From: Picosynechococcus sp. PCC 7003
GTDB taxonomy: Bacteria; Cyanobacteriota; Cyanobacteriia; Cyanobacteriales; MRBY01
Reading direction: 5' to 3'
DNA: 64,000 nucleotides
NCBI RefSeq assembly: GCF_001693255.1
Contig: NZ_CP016474.1
Coordinates: forward strand, 2,002,661 to 2,066,660
The position numbers and the translations under genes were made by a program. Shown in pieces: positions 1-6,704 of this stretch. The notes under the pieces are model-generated. The model ran no database searches. It was not told the origin of the DNA and was given only the letters and a program-made list of their open reading frames with translations. The stretch's first letter is position 1. Each line of letters opens with the position of its first letter.

Positions 1-360
1 GAAGCCCAACCCCAGGCCGATAATGCCCGTAAACGTTGGATTGCCTACGGCCTCGTCCCCCAGGGAATTTTGACCCTTGATGATGGGGCAACCCAGGCCC
101 TCCTGAAAAATGGCAGATCTCTTCTGGCGGCGGGCATCGTTGCCGTTGAAGGCGAATTTACCATTAATGACCCCGTAGAATTGAGAACCCAAACAGGTCA
201 GGCGATCGCCAGGGGATTAGTGAACTACAGCCACCAAGATATTGAAAAAATTCAAGGGCAACATTCGACCCAAATTCGGCAAATTCTCGGCTATGGCGGG
301 GCCGATACCGTAATCCACCGGGATAACTTAGCACTGCTGATCGCCGCTGAAGGGATATGA
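1..360 (+). CDS. proB: Glutamate 5-kinase, C-terminal part (PUA domain)
   Basis: The reading frame is open from the first base and ends in TGA; the N-terminal kinase domain lies outside the window. What remains matches the end of ProB and its PUA domain: RKRWIAYGL, a TLDDGA turn, SLLAAGIVAVEGEF, then GLVNYS and a terminal ILGY...VIHRDNLALL. ProB phosphorylates glutamate in the first step of proline synthesis in the cytoplasm; in this family the PUA domain modulates catalysis and feedback by proline. It is followed after 58 bases by an unrelated-looking plastid-lipid protein gene in the same direction. Identification rests on family recall of the C-terminal pattern. Confidence 0.9.
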   Translation, partial: EAQPQADNARKRWIAYGLVPQGILTLDDGATQALLKNGRSLLAAGIVAVEGEFTINDPVELRTQTGQAIARGLVNYSHQDIEKIQGQHSTQIRQILGYGGADTVIHRDNLALLIAAEGI

Positions 361-418
361 GAAAATAATCTATGGCCTAAATTCCCTTAGACCTGCGCTG
401 ACCACTGTTCACCTTTCC

Positions 419-1009
419 ATGAATCTAAAAACGAACCTCCTCGAAACCATCGCCGGAAAAAATCGTGGTCTGATCGCCACTGAAGTAGACCGCGCCAATA
501 TTCTCACCATCGTCGATCGCCTCGAAGACCAAAATCCAACCCCCAAGCCCCTAGAAGCGACAACGTTACTCGAAGGGGATTGGCGACTGATTTATACCAC
601 CAGTAGAGGCATTCTGGGGATCAATCGCTTTCCCCTCGTACAGCTCGGGCAGGTTTACCAATGTGTGCGGCCACTCCAGCAAAAAATCTACAATATCGCC
701 GAACTGGAGGGGATTCCTTTCCTTGAAGGCTTAGTGCTTGTGGAAGCCTCTTTCACCCCCGTCTCTGATCAGCGGGTAAATGTTTTCTTTAATCGCTATG
801 TGATTGGCTCCCAGCGTCTCATGAACTACCGTTTTCCCAAAGGACTGGTTGAGCAAATGCTGGCCGGAAAAAAATTTTTTCCCGTTGATGTGGGGATTAA
901 CAGCAAAAATAACAATGGTTGGCTTGATATTACCTATCTCGATGAAGACCTACGCATCGGCCGGGGCAATGAGGGCAGCGTGTTTGTCCTGAGTCGTGAA
1001 AAGTACTGA
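419..1009 (+). CDS. PAP/fibrillin family protein
   Basis: A 196-residue protein of the plastid-lipid-associated (PAP/fibrillin) family, which binds lipids or quinones at thylakoids and plastoglobules. The pattern includes an N-terminal helix (LLETIAGKNRGL), a LEGDWRLIYTTSRGILG block near residues 51-68 and a C-terminal strand ending YLDEDLRIGRGNEGSVFVL, all typical of the lipocalin-like fold. There is no signal peptide. The exact role is not known from sequence. It may follow proB in the same transcript. The stop codon lies 22 bases from the 3' end of the oppositely oriented SRP RNA. Confidence 0.85.
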   Translation: MNLKTNLLETIAGKNRGLIATEVDRANILTIVDRLEDQNPTPKPLEATTLLEGDWRLIYTTSRGILGINRFPLVQLGQVYQCVRPLQQKIYNIAELEGIPFLEGLVLVEASFTPVSDQRVNVFFNRYVIGSQRLMNYRFPKGLVEQMLAGKKFFPVDVGINSKNNNGWLDITYLDEDLRIGRGNEGSVFVLSREKY

Positions 1010-1030
1010 TGACGCCCCAAAAAACCAAAA

Positions 1031-1124
1031 GACCCGGAGCCTACGCCTACCACGAGCATCCCGTATTGCTGCTACCTTCCGGTCCTGACAAGGTTTGGGC
1101 GTCGAGATCGCATAGATCCGAGTC
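1031..1124 (-). ncRNA. ffs: Signal recognition particle RNA (4.5S-like)
   Basis: Read on the minus strand, this stretch contains the SRP RNA core: GTCAGGACCGGAAGGTAGCAGC-type sequence around positions 1070-1092, close to the GTCAGGTCCGGAAGGAAGCAGC core of other bacteria. The ends pair: minus-strand GACTCGGA at 1117-1124 is complementary (one G-U) to TCCGGGTC at 1031-1038, closing the rod. Beyond the 3' end the minus strand runs into TTTTGG and a T6 run, consistent with termination. The RNA pairs with Ffh to target nascent membrane proteins. Ends are estimated from the closing helix and could be off by several bases. Confidence 0.9.
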
Positions 1125-1161
1125 GTTTAGAAATATAACACAGAAGTCTTCCCCTTGGGAA

Positions 1162-1629
1162 TTAGTACCTAGTGTGACGCTTAGACAGATTCGAGGCTCT
1201 AGGAAGGGTCTGGGAGCGAGAAAAATCTTCCCTCGCAGGATCGGGTTTACTGCCAATCATCAAAATTAAACTCAGACCCCCCAAAACCATCGCCACCAGC
1301 GCTGTCGTCGTGATCATCCAGCGATTGGGTTGATAATTTCCCTGCTCAATTTGTCGAAAATGTTGGTGATAGTTCCACAAAGCTAAGGCAATGATCACAA
1401 TACCGGCGATCGCAAAGGCCCGACCCAATGTTTCGGAGGAGGCAAGGTTTGGAAAGGGCAAATTACCTTGGGGAACGAGGGTTTCTTCAATTTGACGCAC
1501 AAAAAAACCAAAACGGGCGATCGCAAAGCCAAAGCCAATCAAGGCGATCGAGGTACGCAACCAAGCCAGAAAAGTGCGTTCGTTGGCCTGGTGTTCCCGT
1601 TGTCGATCAATTTTTGGGGGTTGGGGCAT
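1162..1629 (-). CDS. DUF202 (YidH-like) inner membrane protein
   Basis: A 155-residue protein starting at ATG 1629. The N-terminal part has the DUF202 signature NERTFLAWLRTSIALIGFGF, followed by two more hydrophobic segments (about residues 75-93 and 105-127), giving three predicted membrane helices. The C-terminal tail is polar. Members such as E. coli YidH have no established function. The gene is convergent with the upstream PAP/fibrillin gene, with the SRP RNA between them, and diverges from the tRNA-Met promoter. Confidence 0.85.
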   Translation of the reverse strand: MPQPPKIDRQREHQANERTFLAWLRTSIALIGFGFAIARFGFFVRQIEETLVPQGNLPFPNLASSETLGRAFAIAGIVIIALALWNYHQHFRQIEQGNYQPNRWMITTTALVAMVLGGLSLILMIGSKPDPAREDFSRSQTLPRASNLSKRHTRY

Positions 1630-1716
1630 AGCGATTTCAGCAGTTTCCCGTATTGTAGGGGGATTGGTCAGATTCCATCGTAATTCGACTTTCTGTAGTT
1701 ATTTTCAGAAAAAATC

Positions 1717-1745
1717 TTGACAATCGCAATTATGCTAGTTATTAT
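1717..1745 (+). promoter_or_regulatory. Sigma-70-type promoter of tRNA-Met
   Basis: A perfect -35 box TTGACA at 1717-1722, a 17-base spacer and a -10 box TATTAT at 1740-1745 lie 13 bases ahead of the tRNA. Spacing and distance fit direct transcription of the tRNA with a start near 1752. Confidence 0.75.
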
Positions 1746-1758
1746 TGTTTACGGTTTT

Positions 1759-1832
1759 GGCTCGGTAGCTCAGTTGGTTAGAGCAGGGGACTCATAAGCC
1801 CAAGGTCGGCAGTTCAAATCTGCCTCGAGCCA
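1759..1832 (+). tRNA. tRNA-Met (anticodon CAT), elongator type
   Basis: A 74-base cloverleaf without encoded CCA. Acceptor GGCTCGG pairs with TCGAGCC, D arm GCTC/GAGC, anticodon loop CTCATAA (CAT), T arm GGCAG/CTGCC. It resembles elongator tRNA-Met (E. coli form GGCTACGTAGCTCAGTTGG...) more than initiator or tRNA-Ile(CAT). The anticodon stem shows three G-C pairs flanked by G27-A43 and A31-G39 mismatches. The 3' half, from the anticodon loop on, is the left copy of the direct repeat of the integrated element, so the tRNA has been kept intact by the insertion. Confidence 0.93.
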
Positions 1833-1835
1833 TAT
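1791..1835 (+). repeat. attL: 45-bp direct repeat in tRNA-Met
   Basis: The 45 bases from the anticodon loop (CTCATAAGCCC...) to three bases past the tRNA recur exactly at 18299-18343. The base before and the base after differ between copies, so 45 bp is the full exact match. A tRNA 3' half repeated about 16.5 kb away, with an integrase gene 126 bases from it, is the standard mark of tyrosine-recombinase integration. Confidence 0.93.
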
Positions 1836-1960
1836 TTACAGTGTAGGCCAAATTTTCATTGCGCTATCGGTAGCGTAGGAGATTTTTGCTTACTTTTTCA
1901 TGGTGGCCTGGGATGCCTATCCCCTCGTAAGGCTTGGGTCAAATATGGGCCAGAAAAGCC

Positions 1961-3043
1961 ATGAATATTGAAGCGATAAACCGGGATTTAGACGCCCTAA
2001 GAATTGGTGTGTCTGTAGAAATTCGAGGGAAACGGGTCTATCTGCGGGCCACACTTCCCCCTAAACCTGGGATGGGTCGGACAGCTCCCCATCGGCAACG
2101 GATTGCCCTTGGGGTTTATGCCAATGAGGAAGGTTTGCAGCGGGCTAAGGCCGAGGCGATTAAACTAGGTGGCCTGATTGCTTGTGGGGAATTTGACTGG
2201 GCCGCGTATGGCAAAAATGACATACAGATTTGTTCGGAATGGATCGCCGCGTTTGAGCAAGATTATTTCGCAAAGCGGGCCGATACGCCCCAAGCTCGAA
2301 CGACCTACCGCAGCAGCTATCAGCAAATTTTTAATAAACTCCCCCAGAGGCGCAAGCTCACCAGAACGGCGATCCTTGATGTGGTGAAGGGGCTAAAACC
2401 AGACAGCCGGCAAAGATTGCGGGCCTGTCTTGCCTTGGGGAAGTTGGCGGAATTTGCGGGGATTGCGGTAGACCTGGACGGATATCGGGGACGATATTGC
2501 CATAAATTTCTTACGCCGCGCACATTGCCCAGTGACAAGGCGATCGCCAATGGATTTAGAAAAATCCCTAACCCGTCCTGGCGTTGGGCCTATGGCTTGA
2601 TGGCGGCCTATGGTTTGCGACCCCATGAGGTATTTTTTGCGGATTTGAGCGATCCACCATTGCTGTACCTGCGGGAAGGGAAAACCGGGCCGCGCCATGT
2701 TTCGCCCCTGTATCCCGAATGGGTAGAGCTGTGGGGTTTGTTGGAGGGAACCGCGCCGCCATGGTCGGGGAGTAAGGACTATTCAGCGTTGGGAGCAAGG
2801 GTAACGCGGCAATTTTCCCGTTATTCTGTCGCCTTTACGCCCTACGTTTTGCGCCATTGTTACGCTCGACGGTCTAAGCAGTTTGGGATTAAACCAATTG
2901 ATGCCGCCAAATTAATGGGGCATAGCCTCGATGTCCACTTCAAGACTTATCATCATTGGTACGAGAAGGAGGAAGTTTTAACACTTACGCAACAAATCGC
3001 TGATAATCCCGACCGTCCCCGCGCCCCTGGAGAAAGCTCATGA
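1961..3043 (+). CDS. int: Tyrosine recombinase / integrase
   Basis: A 360-residue phage-type integrase. ATG 1961 (MNIEAINRDL) is preferred to an in-frame TTG at 1934. The N-terminal part (about 1-65) looks like an arm-binding domain. The middle, about 85-165, resembles a core-binding SAM-like helical domain. The catalytic part shows Arg in YGLRPHEV, His-x-x-Arg in LRHCYARR, then GHSLDVHFKTYHHW with the second His and the nucleophilic Tyr. It sits 126 bases from attL and reads inward, so it most likely integrates and excises this element. It overlaps the next gene by four bases (ATGA). No excisionase is obvious nearby. Confidence 0.92.
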   Translation: MNIEAINRDLDALRIGVSVEIRGKRVYLRATLPPKPGMGRTAPHRQRIALGVYANEEGLQRAKAEAIKLGGLIACGEFDWAAYGKNDIQICSEWIAAFEQDYFAKRADTPQARTTYRSSYQQIFNKLPQRRKLTRTAILDVVKGLKPDSRQRLRACLALGKLAEFAGIAVDLDGYRGRYCHKFLTPRTLPSDKAIANGFRKIPNPSWRWAYGLMAAYGLRPHEVFFADLSDPPLLYLREGKTGPRHVSPLYPEWVELWGLLEGTAPPWSGSKDYSALGARVTRQFSRYSVAFTPYVLRHCYARRSKQFGIKPIDAAKLMGHSLDVHFKTYHHWYEKEEVLTLTQQIADNPDRPRAPGESS

Positions 3044-3531
3044 TTGATACTTTGCTTAAAACCCTGAAACTATTCGGGGTATTTTGTCTTGGTTCTGTTG
3101 GCTTTGCTTTTATTGCTAATGGAGTCACCAGCGCCAGCCTTAGATATAGCGATGAATGGCTAGCAGTCTTATTTTTAATGCTGCTTGCGTTTGGTTTAGA
3201 GGTCTGGATTTACAAGAAGTTTTATAAAAAATGGCGGATCGTTTTTTTGAACTACATGATCAGTCATTTTGCCGCATTCTTTGCCGGGATCCCTTGGTTG
3301 TTCTTAATGGGGGCCGGATCCTATGACATGGCCTGGATCGTATTCCTGGGGATATGGCTCCCCATTGCGTACTTTTCTCTTGACCAGCTCGACTATTTCA
3401 AGCGGCTTGAGCTAAAAGTTAAGGAGCAACAGGCCCAGATAGATGGGTTTACGGATCAGAAAATCCAAATTCAGAAGCAGATCGAGACCATGAAAACGCG
3501 CCTAGATAACCAACGGCGCTATGGCAAATAA
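3040..3531 (+). CDS. Membrane protein with C-terminal coiled coil, unknown
   Basis: A 163-residue protein, translationally coupled to the integrase by an ATGA overlap. Hydrophobic segments near residues 8-30, 40-57, 68-88 and 95-118 predict about four membrane helices. The last 40 residues (YFKRLELKVKEQQAQIDGF...) are charged with heptad spacing and probably form a coiled coil. I recognise no family. Membrane proteins at this position in mobile elements sometimes block superinfection, but nothing in the sequence shows that here. Confidence 0.75.
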   Translation: MIDTLLKTLKLFGVFCLGSVGFAFIANGVTSASLRYSDEWLAVLFLMLLAFGLEVWIYKKFYKKWRIVFLNYMISHFAAFFAGIPWLFLMGAGSYDMAWIVFLGIWLPIAYFSLDQLDYFKRLELKVKEQQAQIDGFTDQKIQIQKQIETMKTRLDNQRRYGK

Positions 3532-3534
3532 AAA

Positions 3535-3553
3535 GCGGCCCTGATTGGGTCGC
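3535..3553 (+). terminator. GC-rich hairpin after the integrase operon
   Basis: GCGGCCC (3535-3541) pairs with GGGTCGC (3547-3553), with one G-T pair, across a five-base loop, right after the stop of the membrane protein gene. There is no T run, so intrinsic termination is uncertain. Confidence 0.4.
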
Positions 3554-3577
3554 CTTGTGTGAGATACATGGTCATGG

Positions 3578-3838
3578 CTAGAGGGCGTTTAATCGCTTAA
3601 CCTCGGCCATGACTGCTTTTTTTGTTTCGGCCATTTTTGCGGCGATCGCCTCCTCTAACATTTCAGGGCTTAGGGTTTGGGAGTCAAGCCGTCGGGCAAT
3701 ATCAAGAAGCTGATCCGCGAACTCGTCTGGGACGCGGATCGCCTTTGTGGGGGTATGTTTCCATCGGGGGCGAAACCGTTCGGGGATTTGCTCCACTGGC
3801 TTATTTTTTAGGACTTGCAAATACTCTTCTTTTTTCAT
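3578..3838 (-). CDS. Ribbon-helix-helix (CopG-like) DNA-binding protein
   Basis: An 86-residue protein starting at ATG 3838 behind an AAGGA ribosome site. Residues 32-53 (KAIRVPDEFADQLLDIARRLD) have the strand-helix pattern of RHH repressors or ParG-like partition proteins; the C-terminal third is a charged helix. Two copies of TGTACACTAAT, 23 bp apart, lie just upstream and the same pair precedes the parB-like gene. A plausible role is therefore autoregulation plus control of parB, or centromere binding next to the 47-bp array. The family call is from the short N-terminal pattern only. Confidence 0.65.
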   Translation of the reverse strand: MKKEEYLQVLKNKPVEQIPERFRPRWKHTPTKAIRVPDEFADQLLDIARRLDSQTLSPEMLEEAIAAKMAETKKAVMAEVKRLNAL

Positions 3839-3858
3839 GGTTAATCCTTAACTCTATT

Positions 3859-3892
3859 ATTAGTGTACACTTTTAGGCTTTATTAGTGTACA
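3859..3892 (-). promoter_or_regulatory. Paired TGTACACTAAT operator boxes before the RHH gene
   Basis: On the minus strand TGTACACTAAT occurs at 3882-3892 and again at 3859-3869, a direct repeat with 23-bp period (about two helical turns). The proximal box ends 21 bases before the ATG. The same arrangement and spacing recur at 5735-5768. Confidence 0.6.
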
Positions 3893-3917
3893 AGGATAAT
3901 CGGGGATTGCCTTCCCC

Positions 3918-4281
3918 CATGAATAATCACTTCCCCTATGGCGATATCGGCCCATGAATAGGCCCATGAATAATCACTTCCCCTATGGCGATATCGGCCC
4001 ATGAATAGGCCCATGAATAATCACTTCCCCTATGGCGATATCGGCCCATGAATAGGCCCATGAATAATCACTTCCCCTATGGCGATATCGGCCCATGAAT
4101 AGGCCCATGAATAATCACTTCCCCTATGGCGATATCGGCCCCCACAATGGGCCATGAATATTCCCTAGGCTATGGCGATATCGGCCCATGAATAGGCCCA
4201 TGAATAATCACTTCCCCTATGGCGATATCGGCCCCCACAATGGGCCATGAATATTCCCTAGGCTATGGCGATATCGGCCCA
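3918..4281. repeat. 47-bp-period tandem array with CGATATCG core (eight units)
   Basis: Eight copies of TATGGCGATATCGGCCC start at 3937, 3984, 4031, 4078, 4125, 4171, 4218 and 4264, so the spacing is 47, 47, 47, 47, 46, 47 and 46. The core CGATATCG is palindromic. Between cores lie two spacer types: A, with doubled GGCCCATGAATA followed by ATCACTTCCCC, and B, with CCCACAATGGGCCATGAATATTCCC. The first four periods are exact. The array occupies the whole gap between the RHH gene and the parB-like gene and has no coding capacity. Regular phased binding sites next to a ParB-like and an RHH gene suggest a centromere or replication iteron. Confidence 0.9.
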
Positions 4282-4303
4282 ACAATAGGGCCGATAAACC
4301 GCG

Positions 4304-5707
4304 CTAAATGGCAAGACTTAATAAGTTATCTGCATTAAGTTCGGACAATACCCAATCATAGATATCTTGTTTAACTTGCGTCCCATTATCGCCATTGTGT
4401 AACGCGATCGCCGCATCATTTAATTTTTTGCACAAACTACCAGACTGATTTTTCAATTGATTAAAAATATCTATGGCGGCCCTAGCTTTATCGGCAATGT
4501 TTGAACTTGTTAGGGTATCAATCGCATTGTTACCGCGTTGTAAATCGTTGGCGTTGGCGGTTTTACTGACAAAAGAGAATAGGCGTTTGTCGCGTTTTAG
4601 GCGTTTTAGAATGTAGGCGTCTATCTCAGCTTTATAGATAGCTAAATTTTGCGTAACGCTATTTTCCCCAAAAAGATTAAGCTCAAACGATTGGGCCGAT
4701 ACGCTCGATTTGACGATATCGGCAAGCTGATCTAGCACTTCATTGGTAAGTTTACGCTTATCCTTGCGGATCAGCTCATAAAATGCAGACTGCATCGATT
4801 TATCTAAACGGCCCATAGCGATCGCCTCATTATCGGATAAACGGCCCTCTAAAACCATATTGAAAAAAGCAGACTCTAAATTAGCGATCGCTATTCCTTT
4901 ATCTGCTAGGGCGTCGGTGATCTTAACCCCTAAGTCTGCTAAGTCATCTTTAGATAGGGATAAATCACGGATCAGGGTAGCAACATCCAAGGGCGATCCT
5001 TTCCCCTCGGAGATATTGGCGATCGCCCCAATCATTCTTGCCTGAACATGGTCACTTGCATTGATAAACCTAACGGCGATCCGATCCACGCCTAAACGGA
5101 TCGCTAAATCTAATCTGTTATGACCATTGACCACATACACTTGATTATTTTGCGGATCCCGCCACACAAGCAATAAACCGGATAAATCGTGATTCCATTG
5201 GCTAACGCCCTTAAGCGATCCGCTAGATCCGGTTTTAGCATTGTGGATTAGCTTAAATTGGAAACGCTTAGGATCCGCAAGGATAGAGCGTGGATCAAGT
5301 TCTGCTAAACCTAAATTTTGCGTAACGCTATTTTGTGGGGCCGGATCAGCTTTAGGGGCCGGATCAGGATCGCCCAACATATCGGCCATAAGGCGATCCG
5401 CTACCTGAGCGCCATAAATTTCTCTTACTTCTTCTAGATCCTTAATTTGTCGCAAGGTGAGCTGCTTTTTTTGCGTAACGCTATTTTGTGGGGACGGATC
5501 AGCTTTAGGGGCCGGATCAGGGCCATTTAGTAAAGACTGACAATAGGCGATCGCCTTTCCATGTAGTTGTACTGGTAAGCGTAGGGGCCGCGTTTCCAAC
5601 CCGTGCCATTTACTTGAAAAGTTAGGATTCCCGCGCTTAGGCGATCGCCTAACCTTAATCCCTAGATCCAATTGCAACGGGTTAAATAAGTGAATTTGTA
5701 CTGACAT
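4304..5707 (-). CDS. ParB-like nuclease-domain protein
   Basis: A 467-residue protein; ATG 5707 (MSVQIHLF) is chosen because the operator boxes lie just upstream. Residues about 140-240 contain a ParB/sulfiredoxin-type N-terminal domain with VVNGHNRLDLAIRLGVDRIAV, matching the GHxR-like motif of ParB. A helical region follows. Before it are two linkers rich in PDPAPKADP, each ending QNSVTQ, and a third NSVTQ occurs later; their DNA is a repeated GCGTAACGC box. No ParA partner is present. It could act in partition, as a transcription regulator, or in replication with the adjacent 47-bp array. It is a separate transcription unit from xre. Confidence 0.7.
   Translation of the reverse strand: MSVQIHLFNPLQLDLGIKVRRSPKRGNPNFSSKWHGLETRPLRLPVQLHGKAIAYCQSLLNGPDPAPKADPSPQNSVTQKKQLTLRQIKDLEEVREIYGAQVADRLMADMLGDPDPAPKADPAPQNSVTQNLGLAELDPRSILADPKRFQFKLIHNAKTGSSGSLKGVSQWNHDLSGLLLVWRDPQNNQVYVVNGHNRLDLAIRLGVDRIAVRFINASDHVQARMIGAIANISEGKGSPLDVATLIRDLSLSKDDLADLGVKITDALADKGIAIANLESAFFNMVLEGRLSDNEAIAMGRLDKSMQSAFYELIRKDKRKLTNEVLDQLADIVKSSVSAQSFELNLFGENSVTQNLAIYKAEIDAYILKRLKRDKRLFSFVSKTANANDLQRGNNAIDTLTSSNIADKARAAIDIFNQLKNQSGSLCKKLNDAAIALHNGDNGTQVKQDIYDWVLSELNADNLLSLAI
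4647..4665 (-). repeat. GCGTWACGC repeat, copy 1 (inside parB-like gene)
   Basis: TTTTGCGTAACGCTATTTT. The near-palindrome GCGTAACGC with identical flanks recurs at 5316-5334 and 5469-5487 within the gene and, inverted, at 5777-5793 upstream of it. Confidence 0.7.
5316..5334 (-). repeat. GCGTWACGC repeat, copy 2 (inside parB-like gene)
   Basis: Identical 19-base sequence to copy 1, again translated as NSVTQ. The downstream GGGGCCGGATCAG linker DNA is itself duplicated near copy 3. Confidence 0.7.
5469..5487 (-). repeat. GCGTWACGC repeat, copy 3 (inside parB-like gene)
   Basis: Identical to copies 1 and 2 and in the same reading frame. Confidence 0.7.
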
Positions 5708-5734
5708 AGGCCTATCCCATAAAACGCTATATAT

Positions 5735-5768
5735 ATAAGTGTACACTGATTAGCGCGATTAGTGTACA
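5735..5768 (-). promoter_or_regulatory. Paired TGTACACT operator boxes before the parB-like gene
   Basis: Minus-strand TGTACACTAAT at 5758-5768 and TGTACACTTAT at 5735-5745, again exactly 23 bp apart. An AT-rich TATATATA stretch that could be a -10 region follows at about 5728-5736. The match in both sequence and spacing with 3859-3892 indicates a shared regulator. Confidence 0.6.
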
Positions 5769-5776
5769 GGGATAGA

Positions 5777-5793
5777 AAAATAGCGTTACGCAA
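5777..5793 (+). repeat. GCGTWACGC repeat, copy 4 (non-coding, inverted)
   Basis: AAAATAGCGTTACGCAA, the reverse complement of the box repeated three times in the parB-like gene. It lies between the xre terminator and the parB operator boxes. A copy outside coding DNA argues that the repeat is a DNA site and not only a peptide repeat. Confidence 0.65.
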
Positions 5794-5803
5794 TAAACCC
5801 AAT

Positions 5804-5828
5804 AAAAAAAGCGATCGCCCCTGATCGC
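5804..5828 (-). terminator. Intrinsic terminator of xre built on a HIP1 site
   Basis: On the minus strand GCGATC (5823-5828) pairs with GATCGC (5811-5816) across a six-base loop and is followed by seven T (5804-5810). It lies 30 bases after the xre stop and separates xre from parB. Confidence 0.75.
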
Positions 5829-5857
5829 CCTCACCAAACAAACGCTCGTGATTAGAC

Positions 5858-6091
5858 CTACTGGGAAAGATCGTCCGGTAGGTCTCTCAATTTTAAATCT
5901 ACTTTTTCCAGCATCATATCGAGGGCCTTGATTTGCGGAATAGACAAGTGAGGCTCGCTCTTCCCACGCTCCCAATCGGAGACTGTTGCATAGCGAACAT
6001 TTAAAGCCTTAGCAAAGGCTCTTTGGCTAAGACCCAATAGCTCCCTAAGTTTCTTCAAAGTTAATTTATTGCATTCCTGAACTTCCATCAT
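5858..6091 (-). CDS. Xre-family helix-turn-helix regulator
   Basis: A 77-residue protein. Residues about 9-62 form an HTH_XRE domain: LKKLRELLGLSQRAFAKALNV, then ATVSDWERGKSEPHLSIPQI, with the usual LSQ...FA and VSxWERG positions. It is close in size to phage Cro/CI-type or antitoxin-like repressors. The inverted repeat TACGG-AAA-CCGTA, 15 bases upstream of its start, is a likely operator. It diverges from the gene at 6339, so it is placed to control the switch between the regulatory block and the replication block of the element. Confidence 0.85.
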   Translation of the reverse strand: MMEVQECNKLTLKKLRELLGLSQRAFAKALNVRYATVSDWERGKSEPHLSIPQIKALDMMLEKVDLKLRDLPDDLSQ

Positions 6092-6105
6092 TATACTAAA
6101 AATGT

Positions 6106-6118
6106 TACGGAAACCGTA
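6106..6118. promoter_or_regulatory. Inverted repeat, candidate Xre operator
   Basis: TACGG-AAA-CCGTA, a perfect 5-bp inverted repeat with a 3-bp centre, is positioned just upstream of the xre start in the divergent intergenic region. Confidence 0.5.
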
Positions 6119-6142
6119 GCAACCTAATCACCAATGAAAAGG

Positions 6143-6171
6143 GTAGGAATGGACGGCCATCCATTTCCTAC
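6143..6171. other. Long hairpin in the xre/replication-gene divergent region
   Basis: GTAGGAATGGA (6143-6153) pairs with TCCATTTCCTAC (6160-6171) with one bulged base and a six-base loop. No T run follows, so it is not a simple terminator. It could be part of a leader RNA, a small RNA or a protein-binding site. The rest of 6172-6338 holds no gene I can support, only short palindromes such as ATACGTAT. Confidence 0.45.
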
Positions 6172-6338
6172 CTCCTTGAAATATACGTATTTCACTCCAT
6201 TCTAGGAGTCCCAAGGTCAAGCAGTGAGCGGGTTGTATCCACACTAGAAAGTTCACTTACTCCATATTTAGAGCCAAGCCAAAACCAACAGCTACCGAGA
6301 CTCTACCTATGGCGTAATACAAACGCTCAAGAATAAAA

Positions 6339-6704
6339 ATGAATAATTTACGCTCTGAGGCGTTGCAGGTGTTATTAGCACTTCTGCAACGTGACTCAAA
6401 GACTCAATCTGTCGGGAACCTCGATCAAAAGATTGAATTAGCGATCCATGCCGCCAAGACGTTTCACAAGCGTATTGCCCCCCATCAGACTGATGGGGTG
6501 GTTTTCCCAAAGAGTCAGCCTATCCAAAAATACGGGGAGTTTACTCCTAGCGGTTACTCGGTCTATTTCCTTACCAGTGATGGATCGAGTTTTTTAGTGG
6601 CTGAATATTCCTCTATCTCTGAAGCGGTCGGAGTGGCGATCGCCCTTAATGCCTACCTAAAAAGCAAGGGCTGTAAGGACAACAATTCGGGGATTGAACT
6701 ATGA
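6339..6704 (+). CDS. Hypothetical protein of the element
   Basis: A 121-residue soluble protein with no family I recognise. The N-terminal 50 residues are helical (LRSEALQVLLALLQRD...), the C-terminal half is predicted alpha/beta (GYSVYFLTSDGSSFLVAEYSSISEAVGVAIALNAYL). It is the first gene rightward from the xre divergent region and overlaps the next start by four bases, so it is probably the head of an early operon ending at the terminator at 6911-6947. Confidence 0.65.
   Translation: MNNLRSEALQVLLALLQRDSKTQSVGNLDQKIELAIHAAKTFHKRIAPHQTDGVVFPKSQPIQKYGEFTPSGYSVYFLTSDGSSFLVAEYSSISEAVGVAIALNAYLKSKGCKDNNSGIEL

Noticed and set aside
1009-1269. Open frames on both strands over 1009-1269
   Set aside because: They overlay the SRP RNA and the 3' end of the DUF202 gene and show no protein family features.
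3918-4281. 47-bp array as CRISPR
   Set aside because: The spacers are only two repeated types, cores are 17 bases and no cas genes are present; it is a tandem repeat, not CRISPR.
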